From an uncultured Oscillibacter sp. (lineage in GTDB: Bacteria > Bacillota > Clostridia > Oscillospirales > Oscillospiraceae): a DNA stretch of 51,015 nucleotides. The stretch lies in contig UQVS01000019.1 of the NCBI GenBank assembly GCA_900544615.1, forward strand, positions 1 through 51,015. Direction: 5' to 3'. This document shows positions 1-6,873 of this stretch, piece after piece. Under the pieces are notes generated by a model. The model was given only the letters and a program-made list of their open reading frames with translations. It was not told where the DNA came from and made no database searches. A program made the position numbers and the translations under genes. Positions within the stretch are counted from its first letter, which is position 1; each line of letters starts with the position of its first letter.

Positions 1-13
1 TCTGCTCGAATGA

Positions 14-1201
14 TCATCGTGAAAGCCCTCCCATCTCCATGCGGCTGCTCTGGCTACCGCTCATCACTTCTTCCAAGCGAAAAAAGCCCTTGTACGCGAT
101 GTAGCCCCGGTCAGTGAACATCCCGTCCTCCGCGTTCATGCGCTCCGTGCCGTACTTTTCATAGTCATAAAAAGCGTCGAGGTTTTCGTCATAGTCGAAG
201 TGGCCGGACTGTTGGATCATGTACTTGCCGTACTCGGCGGGAGAGTGCGCGCCAGGGGCGAAGTCAAAGAGGTCAAGGTTTTCCGCAAGATTTTTGATCT
301 GTGCCGCGGACTTTGGCTTTGCCAGCATGACCACGGCCCCCAGCTTATTCATGTCGCTATCGGAAAGGCTATCCGCGGCCTGTGCCAATGCGTTAAGGTC
401 AGAAAGATTTTCACGCTCCATATCCAGCAGCACATCCACCTCGTTGGGGAGCTGGCTGTCCTCCAGCCGCAGGCGGACATCAGCGGGATCTGTGATGCCC
501 CCGCGAAGGAGCGCGCGGTCGATCTCCTCCCGCTCCATGGGGAGGAACAGCCATGTGATGTGTTCTGTGTCCTCTGGCTCACTTTTGGAGGTCGCCGCAA
601 CGGTGATGGCGTTCGGTTCATGGTAATAGCAGGGAAAGAACCGGCCATCGTAGACCTGTTCCAGCTTCATGCCGTTGTCGTAGACCACACCGTAGGGCGT
701 GATCGTGCCGCCGCCGCTTTCAATGAGCCGTCTTGCCGTTTCCTCACTGTCCAGTTTGTTCAGTTCATCCACACTTGCGCTGCCGCCGTGCAGGTTCATG
801 TAGTGGTCACGGCCAACAGCGGCGAGGTCAGAAAAGTCGGTAATGACCGTGGCCTGCTGGCAGCAGAAGGTCAGGTTGATGAGATCTTTCAGCTCGAACA
901 GCTCCAGCTTGTGGGCCATCGCCTGAAACTGCGCGGCCTCGCCGGTGTCGAAGCTGTCCAGCCGTTTTGCAAGGTAGTTCAGCTCCTCCACATTGACCGT
1001 GAGCATTTCCGTGCGCTTGAGGACGGTGTAGAAGCTGTCAATCTTCGTCACCCTGCAGTCCGCCTTGACCGCGTCACCGATTTCCAACGCCTCCAACAGC
1101 TCCATGCAGTGTGCGTACTGGTCGCGGGGGATGGGGAACGGGATAGTTGCCACGCCGTATTCCGGGTGGCTGGGATTACCGAGAACCGCTTGAATCATCA
1201 T
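14..1201 (-). CDS. ArdA-like antirestriction protein of a mobile element
   Basis: This 395-residue acidic protein resembles the ArdA-type antirestriction proteins carried by clostridial conjugative elements. ArdA proteins mimic DNA and block type I restriction enzymes when an element enters a new host. I see no catalytic motif; the call rests on overall similarity and acidic composition. Classical ArdA is only about 165 residues, so this would be an extended or duplicated form, and another mobile-element family is possible. Two consecutive ATG codons form the start, preceded by a GGAGG about 9 bases upstream. The stop lies 14 bases inside the window edge, so the gene is complete. The start overlaps the end of the small Cys-rich gene by 26 bases, which suggests co-transcription. 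Confidence 0.55.
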   Translation of the reverse strand: MMIQAVLGNPSHPEYGVATIPFPIPRDQYAHCMELLEALEIGDAVKADCRVTKIDSFYTVLKRTEMLTVNVEELNYLAKRLDSFDTGEAAQFQAMAHKLELFELKDLINLTFCCQQATVITDFSDLAAVGRDHYMNLHGGSASVDELNKLDSEETARRLIESGGGTITPYGVVYDNGMKLEQVYDGRFFPCYYHEPNAITVAATSKSEPEDTEHITWLFLPMEREEIDRALLRGGITDPADVRLRLEDSQLPNEVDVLLDMERENLSDLNALAQAADSLSDSDMNKLGAVVMLAKPKSAAQIKNLAENLDLFDFAPGAHSPAEYGKYMIQQSGHFDYDENLDAFYDYEKYGTERMNAEDGMFTDRGYIAYKGFFRLEEVMSGSQSSRMEMGGLSR

Positions 1202-1412
1202 TTGTGTTTTCCTCCAATCCGTTGATTTTGTTCATTCTGGTCCGCAGACAGGTCCCGTCCGCGCCCCAGCAGAGAAAGCCATGGCGGGGGTAAGGGCAAC
1301 CGTCACATTCCGGGGAGCGGCTGCAAACAGGCGCCGGCAGCGGTTCCTGCTGAAAGCCGGGGAAGTGCGGAAGAATGAGTTTGAAGTGGATCGTGCCGTA
1401 AATTTCCATCAT
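1176..1412 (-). CDS. Small cysteine-rich hypothetical protein
   Basis: This 78-residue protein starts at a double ATG directly behind a strong AGGAGG site 5 bases away; that site decides the start over a longer in-frame reading that begins near 1580. Five cysteines (residues 30, 36, 39, 48, 55) lie in the middle third and could form a small zinc- or disulfide-held knot; the C-terminal tail is polar. I do not recognise a family. It sits between the unknown 225-residue protein and the ArdA-like gene and overlaps the latter by 26 bases, so it probably belongs to the same mobile-element operon. Confidence 0.6.
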   Translation of the reverse strand: MMEIYGTIHFKLILPHFPGFQQEPLPAPVCSRSPECDGCPYPRHGFLCWGADGTCLRTRMNKINGLEENTNDDSSGSR

Positions 1413-1465
1413 TTTTCCTCCTGTTAAAAAAATGCCGGACATTTCTGTCCGGCCTGCGTGGATAC

Positions 1466-2143
1466 TTATTTCATTGTCATGCCGCTCTGTTCCGGCGCGT
1501 CCCGTTGCCGTGGCACATTCGGGGGCAGCAGTCCGCTGACCTGTTCCATCAGCTCCGCCAGCTCCTGATCCCGTCCGCACGAAAGGGTTTCGTCTTGCTC
1601 GCGGACGAACGCCAGCGCGCGGTAGATCTCCGCAAGCTGCTCCGGCTCGAAAAGGGCGCCTTTTTGAACAAGCCCGCCGCGCACGGTGAAGTCGCGCTTG
1701 GCGGCGTCATAGTCGTCCTGGAAATAATGTCCGTGATGGACACCCTCTCGGTCGAAGTCCCATTCCCAAGTCACAAACTGGACACCTCGCTCGGTGGGGT
1801 GGCCCGCCAGCACCGCGCTGCTGAAGTCCGCGAGGACGCGGTAGTCGCCATCCAGTCCGCTGGCTTTGAGCCGCGGCGCGGTTTCCAGAATCGCCATGTA
1901 CTCCGAAGTCGTTTTGGCGGTGTCGATGACGCTTTGCAGCGCATCCTGCGCCCGGACGCTGTCCACACACTCCTGCCGGTACAGCACGCTACCCCTGCCG
2001 GAGATACGGCAGAGACGCCCTTTTTCCCAGCAGACGGGCAGGTGGTGATCCTCAATCGGCTCCACCGTGAAACCGTTCTGTCGCAGCCGGGTGGCGGTTT
2101 CTTCAAGGTAACGGAGCTGCGTGGTTTCGTTCTGATCGTTCAT
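1466..2143 (-). CDS. Hypothetical mobile-element protein, 225 aa
   Basis: The protein begins MNDQNETTQ and is soluble and acidic, with no signal peptide or membrane segment. The start is the ATG at 2143, which has a GAGGAGG site about 10 bases upstream; the in-frame reading upstream of it lacks such a site and crosses a terminator-like hairpin. I do not recognise the family. Its place upstream of the Cys-rich and ArdA-like genes, with the same orientation and similar strong ribosome binding sites, makes it the first gene of the accessory operon at the element end. Confidence 0.6.
   Translation of the reverse strand: MNDQNETTQLRYLEETATRLRQNGFTVEPIEDHHLPVCWEKGRLCRISGRGSVLYRQECVDSVRAQDALQSVIDTAKTTSEYMAILETAPRLKASGLDGDYRVLADFSSAVLAGHPTERGVQFVTWEWDFDREGVHHGHYFQDDYDAAKRDFTVRGGLVQKGALFEPEQLAEIYRALAFVREQDETLSCGRDQELAELMEQVSGLLPPNVPRQRDAPEQSGMTMK
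1650..1667. repeat. 18-bp direct repeat, copy 1 (copy 2 at 2248-2265)
   Basis: The sequence AAAAGGGCGCCTTTTTGA occurs exactly at 1650-1667, inside the 225-aa gene, and again at 2248-2265, in the noncoding stretch upstream of it. The copies are about 600 bases apart, have the same orientation and lie near the presumed element end. Chance is unlikely for 18 identical bases over this distance, but no function can be assigned. Confidence 0.55.
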
Positions 2144-2162
2144 TGTGAAGTCCTCCTCGTAA

Positions 2163-2198
2163 GCAAAAAAATAAGCCGGAGCATCCTGAAATGCTCCG
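2163..2198 (-). terminator. Terminator-like hairpin ahead of the 225-aa gene
   Basis: An 8-bp perfect stem (CGGAGCAT/ATGCTCCG, 2177-2198, 6-base loop) is followed on the minus strand by TTATTTTTTTG. It lies 20-55 bases upstream of the ATG at 2143. Only about 200 bases separate it from the apparent end of the element, so there is no room for a convincing upstream gene. It may therefore be a leader attenuator rather than the end of another transcript. Confidence 0.6.
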
Positions 2199-2223
2199 AC
2201 CGGGTGATGGATTGGGCAGAGAT

Positions 2224-2255
2224 GCCCTTTTTGACGTCGGGAAATGAAAAAGGGC
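2224..2255. repeat. Inverted repeat in the element-end region
   Basis: GCCCTTTTT (2224-2232) and AAAAAGGGC (2247-2255) form a 9-bp perfect inverted repeat with a 14-base spacer. It overlaps the second copy of an 18-base direct repeat (1650-1667 and 2248-2265). Its role is unknown; protein binding near an element end or simple RNA structure are both possible. Confidence 0.5.
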
Positions 2256-2388
2256 GCCTTTTTGATGGCTTCGACGAAACCAACAAACAGACGCCCGAAA
2301 GATCGTATAAAATTTTGAGGAAAGAACGCTCTAATTTGCGCCCGCAAAAAGGGCGTTTCTCAGGATTTTGCCTTTGAATCTGTGAAAA

Positions 2389-2415
2389 GGGGAGTTCAAA
2401 TCTCCCCGGTCACCA
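2389..2415 (+). other. tRNA 3'-end-like sequence, possible attachment site of the mobile element
   Basis: The stretch reads as a T arm plus 3' acceptor strand: stem GGGAG (2390-2394), loop TTCAAAT (2395-2401), stem CTCCC (2402-2406), then CGGTCAC and C. No anticodon arm or 5' half lies upstream, so this is not a whole tRNA. Tyrosine-recombinase elements that enter tRNA 3' ends leave exactly such a fragment at the far end, and mobile-element-type genes lie just to its left. The intact tRNA would then be left of the window. A C in the discriminator position would fit tRNA-His, but this is only a guess. Confidence 0.5.
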
Positions 2416-2457
2416 AAATAACGCGAAAATATCTTTTTTTCTGAGTGCAGAATTTGA

Positions 2458-2527
2458 AATAAAAAAAGGTGGCAACCCTTTGGTATTCTAAGCGTTGCGC
2501 TTAAAATATCCGAATTGTTGCCACCTT
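2458..2527 (-). terminator. Intrinsic terminator of the tRNA-Ser operon
   Basis: An 11-bp perfect stem, AAGGTGGCAAC (2466-2476) with GTTGCCACCTT (2517-2527), is followed on the minus strand by a run of seven T. The 40-base loop holds a second small hairpin (TAAGCG/CGCTTA). It begins two bases after the CCA end of the tRNA-Ser(GCT) gene and so ends that transcript. Confidence 0.85.
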
Positions 2528-2528
2528 A

Positions 2529-2621
2529 TGGCGCGGAAGGAGGGATTTGAACCCTCGCGCCGGTTTTATCCAGCCTACTCCCTTAGCAGGGGAGCCCCTT
2601 CGGCCTCTTGGGTACTTCCGC
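2529..2621 (-). tRNA. tRNA-Ser(GCT)
   Basis: The gene is 93 bases long including an encoded CCA. The acceptor pair GCGGAAG/CTTCCGC, the anticodon GCT (plus positions 2585-2587) in a CCCT-GCTAA-GGG arm, a long variable arm typical of class II tRNA, and a TTCAAAT T loop are all visible. It is the second gene of a two-tRNA unit. Confidence 0.97.
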
Positions 2622-2645
2622 AGGTCGATGGTGTTCTATGAAAAA

Positions 2646-2733
2646 TGGCGGAGAGAGTGGGATTCGAACCCACGGAGACTTGCGCCTCGCCGGTTTTCAA
2701 GACCGGTTCCTTAAACCACTCGGACATCTCTCC
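2646..2733 (-). tRNA. tRNA-Ser(TGA)
   Basis: The gene is 88 bases long including an encoded CCA. The acceptor stem GGAGAGA/TCTCTCC, the anticodon TGA (plus positions 2697-2699) in a CCGGTC/GACCGG arm, a long class II variable arm and a TTCGAAT T loop are visible. It precedes tRNA-Ser(GCT) by 24 bases on the same strand. Confidence 0.97.
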
Positions 2734-2772
2734 ATCGGCGGAGGAAGTTCTCCGACTCTCAAACGCTTAATT

Positions 2773-2802
2773 AGTTTACCATAGTCCGGGGTGGTTTGTC
2801 AA
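2773..2802 (-). promoter_or_regulatory. Promoter of the tRNA-Ser pair
   Basis: On the minus strand TTGACA (2797-2802) and TAAACT (2773-2778) are separated by 18 bases, a good sigma-A type promoter about 40 bases upstream of tRNA-Ser(TGA). Confidence 0.7.
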
Positions 2803-2952
2803 CAAAAAATACGATTGTTTTTCAGAAAATCCGCCAAAGAGAAACGTTTACAATTTAGGGATGACTTTTACAGTAGGAGCGGTTATAATAAATCCATTCC
2901 GCCGGCAGCGCAGGCTGCCGGTGCGCCCAAACGAATGACAGGAGGTTCCGTT

Positions 2953-3816
2953 TTGAAGAAACTGAATCAATGGATCGACCGATTTGCTTACAGCCATCCC
3001 CGGTTCGGCATCCCAAATCTCATGCTTTACATCGTGATTGCCAACGCCGTGACGTATGCCCTGACCGTTTTTGCCGGTTCGTCGGCGCTGAGCTTTCTGG
3101 AATTTGACCTCTACCACCTGCTTCACGGCGAGGTATGGCGGCTGGTGACCTTTGTGCTGCTGCCCTTTTCCTACCGGCCGCTGTCGCTGTTTATCATGCT
3201 GTCCTTTTACTATTTTGTGGGCGGCACGCTGGAGCGGGAATGGGGAACGGCTAAGTTTACCCTGTATTATCTCAGCGGCATGATCCTCAGTGTGCTGTCT
3301 ACGGTGATCCTGTCTCTGGCTACGGGCTATTACGGCTGGAGCCTTTCTGACGCGTATTACATCAATCTGACCCTGTTTCTGGCCTTTGCCGCCCTTTACC
3401 CGGACGCGCAGATTATGTTCTACATGGTGATCCCCCTGAAAGCCAAGTGGCTGGCGTGGGCGGATGTTGCCCTGTTTGGCTGGAACATTATCAGATCCCT
3501 GTCCTACGGCGCGTATGCCAGCGCGCTGGCTGCCGTGGTGGCCATATTGAACTTTGTGATCTTCTTCTGGGAGGACATCAAAAACCTGCTGGGTATCCAG
3601 AGTCGCCAACGCTCCCGGCAGACCATCCAGTTCAAGTCCGCCGTCCGGCAGCAGAAGCGGGCGGAGGCGGAGCGGGGCTACCGCCACAGGTGCGAGGTCT
3701 GCGGCCGCACGGACGCCGACCACCCGGAGCTGGAGTTCCGCTACTGCTCCAAGTGTCAGGGCTATCACTGCTTCTGTTCCGACCACATTTTCAATCACCA
3801 GCACTTTGAGCAATAA
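2953..3816 (+). CDS. Rhomboid-like membrane protein with C-terminal zinc ribbon
   Basis: The protein has 287 residues if it starts at the TTG at 2953, chosen because a GGAGG lies 7 bases upstream; no ATG is well placed. About six membrane segments follow a short amphipathic start. Segments such as GGTLEREWG and the LAFAALYPDAQ-IPLKAKWLAW stretch recall the rhomboid/Der1 fold, but I see no GxSG serine motif, so it is probably not a protease. After the last membrane span a basic linker leads to a cysteine/histidine cluster (CEVCG...CSKCQGYHCFCSDH) that should bind zinc. It stands alone, between a tRNA unit and the phosphate operon, and has its own terminator. Confidence 0.75.
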   Translation: MKKLNQWIDRFAYSHPRFGIPNLMLYIVIANAVTYALTVFAGSSALSFLEFDLYHLLHGEVWRLVTFVLLPFSYRPLSLFIMLSFYYFVGGTLEREWGTAKFTLYYLSGMILSVLSTVILSLATGYYGWSLSDAYYINLTLFLAFAALYPDAQIMFYMVIPLKAKWLAWADVALFGWNIIRSLSYGAYASALAAVVAILNFVIFFWEDIKNLLGIQSRQRSRQTIQFKSAVRQQKRAEAERGYRHRCEVCGRTDADHPELEFRYCSKCQGYHCFCSDHIFNHQHFEQ

Positions 3817-3827
3817 TATGGAGAAGC

Positions 3828-3861
3828 GCCCCGGCTGTGTGCTGCACACAGCCGGGGCTTT
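3828..3861 (+). terminator. Terminator of the rhomboid-like gene
   Basis: A 13-bp perfect GC-rich stem (GCCCCGGCTGTGT/ACACAGCCGGGGC) with a 5-base loop is followed by TTTG. It starts 11 bases after the stop codon. Confidence 0.8.
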
Positions 3862-3909
3862 GCTGCGCCGTGGGCGAAAAAACCGCTGCGGCGCAGGGCG
3901 GCATGGGAT

Positions 3910-3964
3910 TTGACATGGATTTTACAATCCATGTCTTTTTCATTTTACACGGAGCAGGTACACT
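3910..3964 (+). promoter_or_regulatory. Pho-box-like repeats and promoter of the pst operon
   Basis: TTGACA (3910-3915) and TTTACA (3921-3926) are exactly 11 bases apart, and another TTTACA lies at 3944-3949, about two helical turns on. This matches the TT(A/T)ACA direct-repeat pattern with 11-base period bound by PhoP/PhoB-type regulators. TACACT at 3959-3964 could be the -10 element. An 8-bp inverted repeat CATGGATT/AATCCATG (3914-3933) overlaps the first two boxes. The regulator and kinase are encoded at the end of the same operon. The assignment is by pattern only. Confidence 0.5.
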
Positions 3965-4020
3965 GAAACCTGTACCGAGGAGTAAATCCCGAATAACAAA
4001 AGTAAAAGAGGAAGAACAAC

Positions 4021-4905
4021 ATGAAAAAGACACTTGCATTGATTCTGACACTGGCTTTGAGCCTGGCTGCCCTCACCGGCTGCGGCGGCTCCAAGACGGA
4101 AACCCCTGCCGACACCAGCACGGACAACAGCGCCCAGCCGGAGGCCCCCGCAGAGACCACCCTCTCCGGCAGCGTGTCCACCAACGGCTCCACTTCCATG
4201 GAAAAGGTGATCGGCGCCCTCAGCGAGCAGTTCATGGCAGACAACAGCGGCGTGACCGTGACCTATGACCCCACCGGCTCCGGCGCAGGCATTGAAGCGG
4301 CCACCAACGGCTCCGCCGACATCGGCCTCTCCTCCCGCGCACTGAAGGATGAAGAAACTGCCAACGGCCTGACCGGAACCACCGTGGCGCTGGACGGCAT
4401 CGCCGTCATCGTCAGCGCCGGCAGCAAGGTGGAAAACCTGACCGTGGAGCAGATCGGCAAAATCTTCACCGGTGAGATCACCGACTGGAGCGAAGTGGGC
4501 GGCGACGCCGGCACCATCTCCTGCATCGGCCGTGAAGCCGGTTCCGGCACCCGCGACGGCTTCGAATCCATCACTGATACCAAGGATGCCTGCAAGCTGG
4601 ATCAGGAGCTGACCTCCACCGGCGGCGTCATTGAAGCAGTTGCCGGCAACCCCAACGCCATCGGTTACGCATCCCTCTCCGCTGTGGAGGGCAAGGACAC
4701 CATCAAGGCTGTCACCGTGGGCGGTGTGGCCTGCACGGAAGCCACGGTTCTGGACGGCAGCTACGCCATTCAGCGTCCCTTCGTGCTGGTGACCAAGACG
4801 GACGCCACGCTGTCTCCCGCCGCACAGGCCTTCTTCGACTACGCCACCTCCACTGCTGCCAACGATCTCATCAAGGCTGCCGGTGCTGTGCCTGTCGCAA
4901 AATAA
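4021..4905 (+). CDS. pstS: Phosphate-binding lipoprotein PstS
   Basis: The 294-residue protein has a lipoprotein signal with lipobox LTGC, a low-complexity T/A/P/E linker, and a PBP-like domain from about residue 48. The segments SGSVSTNGSTSMEKV, DPTGSGAGIEA, LSSRALKDEE and GREAGSGTRDGFE carry the serine, threonine, arginine and aspartate side chains that grip phosphate in this family. It captures phosphate outside the membrane and hands it to PstCA. An AGAGGAAG site lies upstream of the ATG. First gene of the operon, 139 bases ahead of pstC with hairpins between them. Confidence 0.95.
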   Translation: MKKTLALILTLALSLAALTGCGGSKTETPADTSTDNSAQPEAPAETTLSGSVSTNGSTSMEKVIGALSEQFMADNSGVTVTYDPTGSGAGIEAATNGSADIGLSSRALKDEETANGLTGTTVALDGIAVIVSAGSKVENLTVEQIGKIFTGEITDWSEVGGDAGTISCIGREAGSGTRDGFESITDTKDACKLDQELTSTGGVIEAVAGNPNAIGYASLSAVEGKDTIKAVTVGGVACTEATVLDGSYAIQRPFVLVTKTDATLSPAAQAFFDYATSTAANDLIKAAGAVPVAK

Positions 4906-4933
4906 ACAACAAAAGATCCATTCAAGCAGTGCA

Positions 4934-5010
4934 GGGAACCTTTCCGGGTTCCCCCGCACATTCCCGTGAGGATCATCGGGCGCGCCTCCATCCATCTTCT
5001 TTGGGTGGAG
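4934..5010 (+). promoter_or_regulatory. Two intercistronic hairpins between pstS and pstC
   Basis: GGGAACC/GGGTTCCC (about 4934-4953) and GCCTCCATCCA/TGGGTGGAGGC (4984-5010) can form stems. Neither has a T tract, so they are more likely to stabilise the pstS message or trim readthrough than to stop transcription. Raised pstS relative to pstCAB is usual for binding-protein operons. Confidence 0.45.
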
Positions 5011-5044
5011 GCTGTTCCCGCGAAAATACAGAAAGGAGTCAAGC

Positions 5045-6007
5045 ATGGACTCTGACGCAATCGTGACTGCTGCCAACGCGGCGGAAAGCCTGCCGAATAC
5101 TTCCGCCGGTAAGCCGGAACGGAACAGCTATCAGGTACGCAAAGCCATAGAGGGGCTGATCCACCTGATCTTCCTGCTGTGCGGCATCGTGGCGGTGGCC
5201 TTCGTGCTGTTTATCAGCATCTACCTGATCGTCTCCGGCCTGCCCGCCATCCGGGAGATCGGCCTTGTGAAATTCCTGCTGGGCAGGGTCTGGGATCCCA
5301 CCAACACCACCACCGGCGCACAGTACGGCATTCTGGCCTTTATCCTCAGTTCCGTTTACGGCACCGCCGGCGCCATCGTGGTAGGCGTGCCTGTAGGACT
5401 GATGACGGCCGTGTTTCTGGCCAAGGTGGCCCCGCCGAAGCTGGCGGCGGTCATCCGCACCGCCGTGCAGCTGCTGGCGGGTATTCCCTCCGTGGTATAC
5501 GGCCTTGTGGGCATGATCGTTCTGGTGCCTGCCATTCGGAATACCTTTTCTCTCAGCTCCGGCGCCTGCCTGCTGGCGGCCATCATTGTGCTGGCCATTA
5601 TGATCCTGCCCTCCATCATCAACGTGTCGGAAACGGCACTCCGGGCTGTGCCGAAGGAATATGAGGAGGCAAGCCTTGCTCTGGGAGCCACGGAGATGGA
5701 AACCTATCTCCGGGTGAGCCTTCACGCCGCCCGCAGCGGCGTGGCCACCGCCGTGGTGCTGGGCGTGGGCCGCGCCATCGGCGAGGCCATGGCCATCATC
5801 ATGGTGGCGGGCAATGTGTCCAATATGCCGGGGCTGTTTACGCCGGTGCGGTTTCTCACCACCGGCATTATTTCCGGCATGGCCTATGCCAGTCCGGGCA
5901 GCCTTTACCAGCAGGCGCTGTATTCCATCGGACTGGTGCTGTTCCTTTTCATCATGCTCATCAATGTACTCCTGAACGTGTGCATCAAGAATCGCAAGGA
6001 GGGCTGA
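5045..6007 (+). CDS. pstC: Phosphate ABC transporter permease PstC
   Basis: The 320-residue inner-membrane protein has a cytosolic N-terminus of about 40 residues, one membrane segment and then the BPD_transp_1 domain. The EAA-type loop that docks on PstB is visible around ALRAVPKEYEEASLALGATEMET. A GAAAGGAG site precedes the ATG. pstA starts two bases after its stop, so translation is coupled. It forms the channel with PstA. Confidence 0.95.
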   Translation: MDSDAIVTAANAAESLPNTSAGKPERNSYQVRKAIEGLIHLIFLLCGIVAVAFVLFISIYLIVSGLPAIREIGLVKFLLGRVWDPTNTTTGAQYGILAFILSSVYGTAGAIVVGVPVGLMTAVFLAKVAPPKLAAVIRTAVQLLAGIPSVVYGLVGMIVLVPAIRNTFSLSSGACLLAAIIVLAIMILPSIINVSETALRAVPKEYEEASLALGATEMETYLRVSLHAARSGVATAVVLGVGRAIGEAMAIIMVAGNVSNMPGLFTPVRFLTTGIISGMAYASPGSLYQQALYSIGLVLFLFIMLINVLLNVCIKNRKEG

Positions 6008-6008
6008 C

Positions 6009-6863
6009 ATGGACGATCAGAAGTTATCTCCCAGCCGCCGCGCCTACGACGTGGGAATGCGGGCGCTGGTGTGGCTGTGCGCTGGACTGACCTGCGCGCT
6101 GCTGGTGTTTCTCATCGGCTATATTTTCTATCGGGGGATTCCGGGCCTGACGTGGGATCTCCTGTCCGGCCAGACCAGCTATATCAAGAATACAATCGGT
6201 ATTCTGCCAAATATTCTCAACACTCTGTATATCATTCTGGTGGCCATGGTCATCGTTCTGCCTCTGGGGGTAGGCGCTGCCATCTACCTGACGGAATATG
6301 CCGAAAACAGGAAGCTGGTGAGCCTCATTGAGTTCGCCGCGGAGACCCTGACGGGAATCCCCTCCATCATCTTCGGACTGGTGGGAATGCTGTTTTTTGT
6401 GCAGAAGATGAATTTGCAGGCAGGCATCCTCGCCGGCGGTTTGACGCTGGTGGTGATGATCCTGCCCACCATCCTCCGCACCACGCAGGAAAGCCTGAAA
6501 ACCGTTCCGCAGTCCTACCGGGAAGGTGCGCTGGGCCTGGGGGCCGGAAAGTGGCGCATGGTTCGCACGGTGGTGCTGCCCAACGCCATCGACGGCATCG
6601 TTACCGGCTGCATTCTGGCCGTGGGCCGCATCGTGGGCGAGAGCGCCGCGCTGCTGTACACCGCCGGGTTCGGTCTGGTGCTGAACTCTTTCGGGACGGC
6701 GCTGCACTCCTCCTCCGCCACGCTGACGGTGGCGCTGTATGTCTACGCCAACGAGCGGGGCGAGACGGCGGTGGCCTTTTCCATCGCCACCATCCTGATG
6801 CTGCTGACCCTGCTGATCAATCTCTCCGCCGCCTTTCTGGGGCGGAAGCTGAAAAAGAATTGA
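6009..6863 (+). CDS. pstA: Phosphate ABC transporter permease PstA
   Basis: The 284-residue protein has six predicted membrane spans and the EAA loop (LKTVPQSYREGALGLGAGKW). It pairs with PstC. The length is normal for the family. Its ATG lies right after the pstC stop, with the AAGGAGGG site inside the pstC end. pstB follows 10 bases downstream. Confidence 0.95.
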   Translation: MDDQKLSPSRRAYDVGMRALVWLCAGLTCALLVFLIGYIFYRGIPGLTWDLLSGQTSYIKNTIGILPNILNTLYIILVAMVIVLPLGVGAAIYLTEYAENRKLVSLIEFAAETLTGIPSIIFGLVGMLFFVQKMNLQAGILAGGLTLVVMILPTILRTTQESLKTVPQSYREGALGLGAGKWRMVRTVVLPNAIDGIVTGCILAVGRIVGESAALLYTAGFGLVLNSFGTALHSSSATLTVALYVYANERGETAVAFSIATILMLLTLLINLSAAFLGRKLKKN

Positions 6864-6873
6864 GGAATCCGAT

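Noticed and set aside
200..1225. A 341-codon open frame on the plus strand opposite the ArdA-like gene
   Set aside because: No suitable ribosome binding site and no domain; the minus-strand frame has a strong site and better composition.
2389..2415. A complete tRNA gene
   Set aside because: No D arm, anticodon arm or 5' acceptor strand is found upstream in the proper distance; only the 3' part is present.
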